A DNA stretch of 64,000 bases from Fabrea salina (taxonomy: Eukaryota; Ciliophora; Heterotrichea; Heterotrichida; Fabreidae), in assembly GCA_022984795.1 (NCBI GenBank), contig JALIHJ010000061.1, positions 62,001 through 126,000 of the forward strand, given 5' to 3'. The notes under the pieces were generated by a model. It was not told where the DNA came from. It did no database searches and saw only the letters and a program-made list of their open reading frames with translations. Shown here one piece after another: positions 62,749 to 64,000 of this stretch (the first letter of the stretch is position 1; each line of letters opens with the position of its first letter). Made by a program: the position numbers and the translations under genes.

Positions 62749-64000
62749 TCAAACTAAATGGTTAAGCCCAAGGTACTCTGCTACAGTCTTGTTTATAAGT
62801 TCTAAGTAAGAAGTTTGGTCGAAGTTAGAAGGAATGAGTGTCCTTAGTTTTTTGGACTGCTGGGCTTTCGAGTGAGCTGCTGCGTTGTATGAGTACTTAG
62901 TAAGCATTTGCTCAGGAATGTAAGAGTAGTTCATTCTCTGCAAATCCAAAGGCAAGTTGTAGTGGCCATCTCTTTGGGTGTCCACTACTCTCACTATCAC
63001 AGAAGCTGTTTCCAAAAACTGAATTCCATTTCTCTTGCCTACTAAGTTAAGTACGTAGCGCCAAGGGTCGTTTGTAGTTAAGTCGGCCAGAATTTGCTGA
63101 GGCACAGGCCCCTTAAACAAAGGCACTTGGAAGGTTCCCGAATTCACGTACCCGTCTGAAGAAAATATTGGCAGTAAAGTCCAGCCTACTGTTAAGACTT
63201 CTACCTTTTTCCTGTTATAGTTAATAGCTCTTACGTCTACTATTAAATGGAGGTTTCTGTCATACATAGTGTTTTTGTAGGTGTGGTACCCGTCCAAGAA
63301 AACCTGCGTCTTTATACTACTGCCAAAGTCAAGTTTTGAATTACATTGCACGTCCTGAGTGACTACTGTTGACCTGTAAAGAGCTCCAGGAGGGTTCAGA
63401 CAAAACACAACAGAGTGGGGGTTGTTTCCAGGTGCATTGTGGATAGCATCAACAGCTACTTTAAACCCAAGTCTGGGACTGTACTTAGCAAAGTATTTCA
63501 TGTCAATTAGGGGTGTTCTTTGGTTTACTTGCAATTTTTCGTCAATCCAGTCAAGCATTTGTTCGTCGTTCAAGTCCAAACGGTATCCTAGTTGGTTTTG
63601 AATTTGGTTAGTTGCATCTCTGGTGTTTAGTTCAGACCTTGAAAGCCTGTCTTTGTAGATCTGTCTTTCCACATTAGTAGGAACGCAGTAAGAAGTGTTG
63701 TAGTTCCTATCTTCGTACCTAGGAGGAGGAACTACTATTCCTCTTGCGTACCATTCATTAGGCAGTACATCCTTCACAGACAACAAGTTTAACCCATCGT
63801 CAGTCTTCACAGCTTCCTTTATTCGGACTAGTAACGAACCAGAAGGGACCCTTTCTAGATCTTTAAAGGACTCCATGCTAAAGGGAGGTTTTCTGTAGGG
63901 TTCTTCGCAGTACACAGGGATTTGGAAGTTCCCCTTGTTGAGAATAAAGTCTTGTTCGCTGTAACTGGAGGGTTGGTCGCGTCTGTACTTGTTAAGAAAC
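62749..64000 (-). CDS. C2-like-domain protein (CCDC17-like), 5' end beyond window
   Basis: At least 416 residues are visible and the frame is open to the right edge, so the gene's start is missing. Next to the edge, FILNKGNFQIPVYCEEPYRKP and VPSGSLLVRIKEAV look like the beginning of a C2-type beta domain. A later block (LGFKVAVDAIHNAPGNNPHSV, CLNPPGALYRSTVV, DRNLHLIVDVRAINY, EVLTVGWTLLPIF, GTFQVPLF) looks like a second one. The pattern resembles the C-terminal region of CCDC17. The first ATG-like residue within the visible part (63915) is a GTG, not a start. The stop is TGA. Product name is tentative. Confidence 0.6.
   Translation of the reverse strand, partial: FLNKYRRDQPSSYSEQDFILNKGNFQIPVYCEEPYRKPPFSMESFKDLERVPSGSLLVRIKEAVKTDDGLNLLSVKDVLPNEWYARGIVVPPPRYEDRNYNTSYCVPTNVERQIYKDRLSRSELNTRDATNQIQNQLGYRLDLNDEQMLDWIDEKLQVNQRTPLIDMKYFAKYSPRLGFKVAVDAIHNAPGNNPHSVVFCLNPPGALYRSTVVTQDVQCNSKLDFGSSIKTQVFLDGYHTYKNTMYDRNLHLIVDVRAINYNRKKVEVLTVGWTLLPIFSSDGYVNSGTFQVPLFKGPVPQQILADLTTNDPWRYVLNLVGKRNGIQFLETASVIVRVVDTQRDGHYNLPLDLQRMNYSYIPEQMLTKYSYNAAAHSKAQQSKKLRTLIPSNFDQTSYLELINKTVAEYLGLNHLV

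Noticed and set aside
1-64000. tRNA, rRNA, transposon, virus-like element, CRISPR or telomere repeat
   Set aside because: Nothing fits: no gap exceeds 92 bp, no terminal repeats or reverse-transcriptase, integrase or transposase motifs were seen, and no telomere-like repeat occurs at either edge.

Overview
The window looks like macronuclear DNA of a heterotrich ciliate that uses the standard genetic code (a Stentor- or Fabrea-like organism). Three things point there. First, five introns of exactly 15 nt can be read directly, all GT...AG with an A at position 10, and 15-nt introns are a heterotrich hallmark. Second, TAA, TAG and TGA all end genes while Trp is TGG, which argues against Blepharisma (TGA=Trp) and against codes with reassigned TAA/TAG. 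Third, the gene content is ciliate-like: axonemal proteins, a PAS-containing TmcB-like membrane protein, a cyclic-nucleotide-type K+ channel, MORN and TPR proteins, and a very large repeat-built surface protein. The species cannot be fixed from the sequence alone.

I annotate 46 protein genes, one running off the right edge. By my hand count only about 1.1 kb (under 2%) lies outside coding regions or 15-nt introns. The largest gap is 92 bp. I see no rRNA or tRNA gene, transposon, virus-like element, CRISPR array or telomere repeat.

Layout. 0-12.4 kb: nucleoside hydrolase, aspartyl protease, TmcB-like protein, MORN protein, DDX3-type helicase, EF-hand protein, LC8 dynein light chain, NCKX exchanger. 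12.4-28.7 kb: NAD(P) transhydrogenase in beta-alpha order, a myristoylated coiled-coil protein, a large unknown, ascorbate peroxidase, a mitochondrial membrane protein, an RCC1/coiled-coil protein, DNAI7/CASC1, CLP1, an E2-like protein, a cyclin, an EF-hand protein and PAF1. 28.7-42.2 kb: P4-ATPase, a 1,913-residue surface protein, a CNG/HCN-type channel, an outer-dynein-arm docking protein and an F-box-like protein. 42.2-54.3 kb: SKP1, a 59-residue membrane protein, a FAIM-like NPF/DPF protein, an SCP/FCP phosphatase, two halves of a CCDC15-like protein, a TPR protein, HINT1, COX11, a zinc-finger protein, a CFAP161-calcyphosin fusion, a VPS9-like protein, a DeSI peptidase and a TPR-like protein. 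54.3-64 kb: a kinase-ANTH-kinase protein, an SLC35B1-like transporter, a low-complexity protein, an AP-2 alpha trunk without an ear, CFAP96, a TRAF-type zinc-finger protein and a C2-like (CCDC17-like) protein.

Two functional themes recur. One is cilia: LC8, DNAI7, an ODAD1/CCDC63-like docking protein, CFAP161, CFAP96, MORN and EF-hand proteins. The other is clathrin endocytosis: AP-2 alpha, the ANTH kinase, the NPF/DPF protein and a possible Rab5-type GEF. SKP1 and an F-box-like partner sit head to head with 8 bp between their ATGs. The most unusual observations are ATG-to-ATG spacers of 4-10 bp, abutting stop codons of convergent genes, an intron directly after a start codon, a likely +1 frame change in the RCC1 gene, and a CCDC15-like gene split at a run of six Gs.
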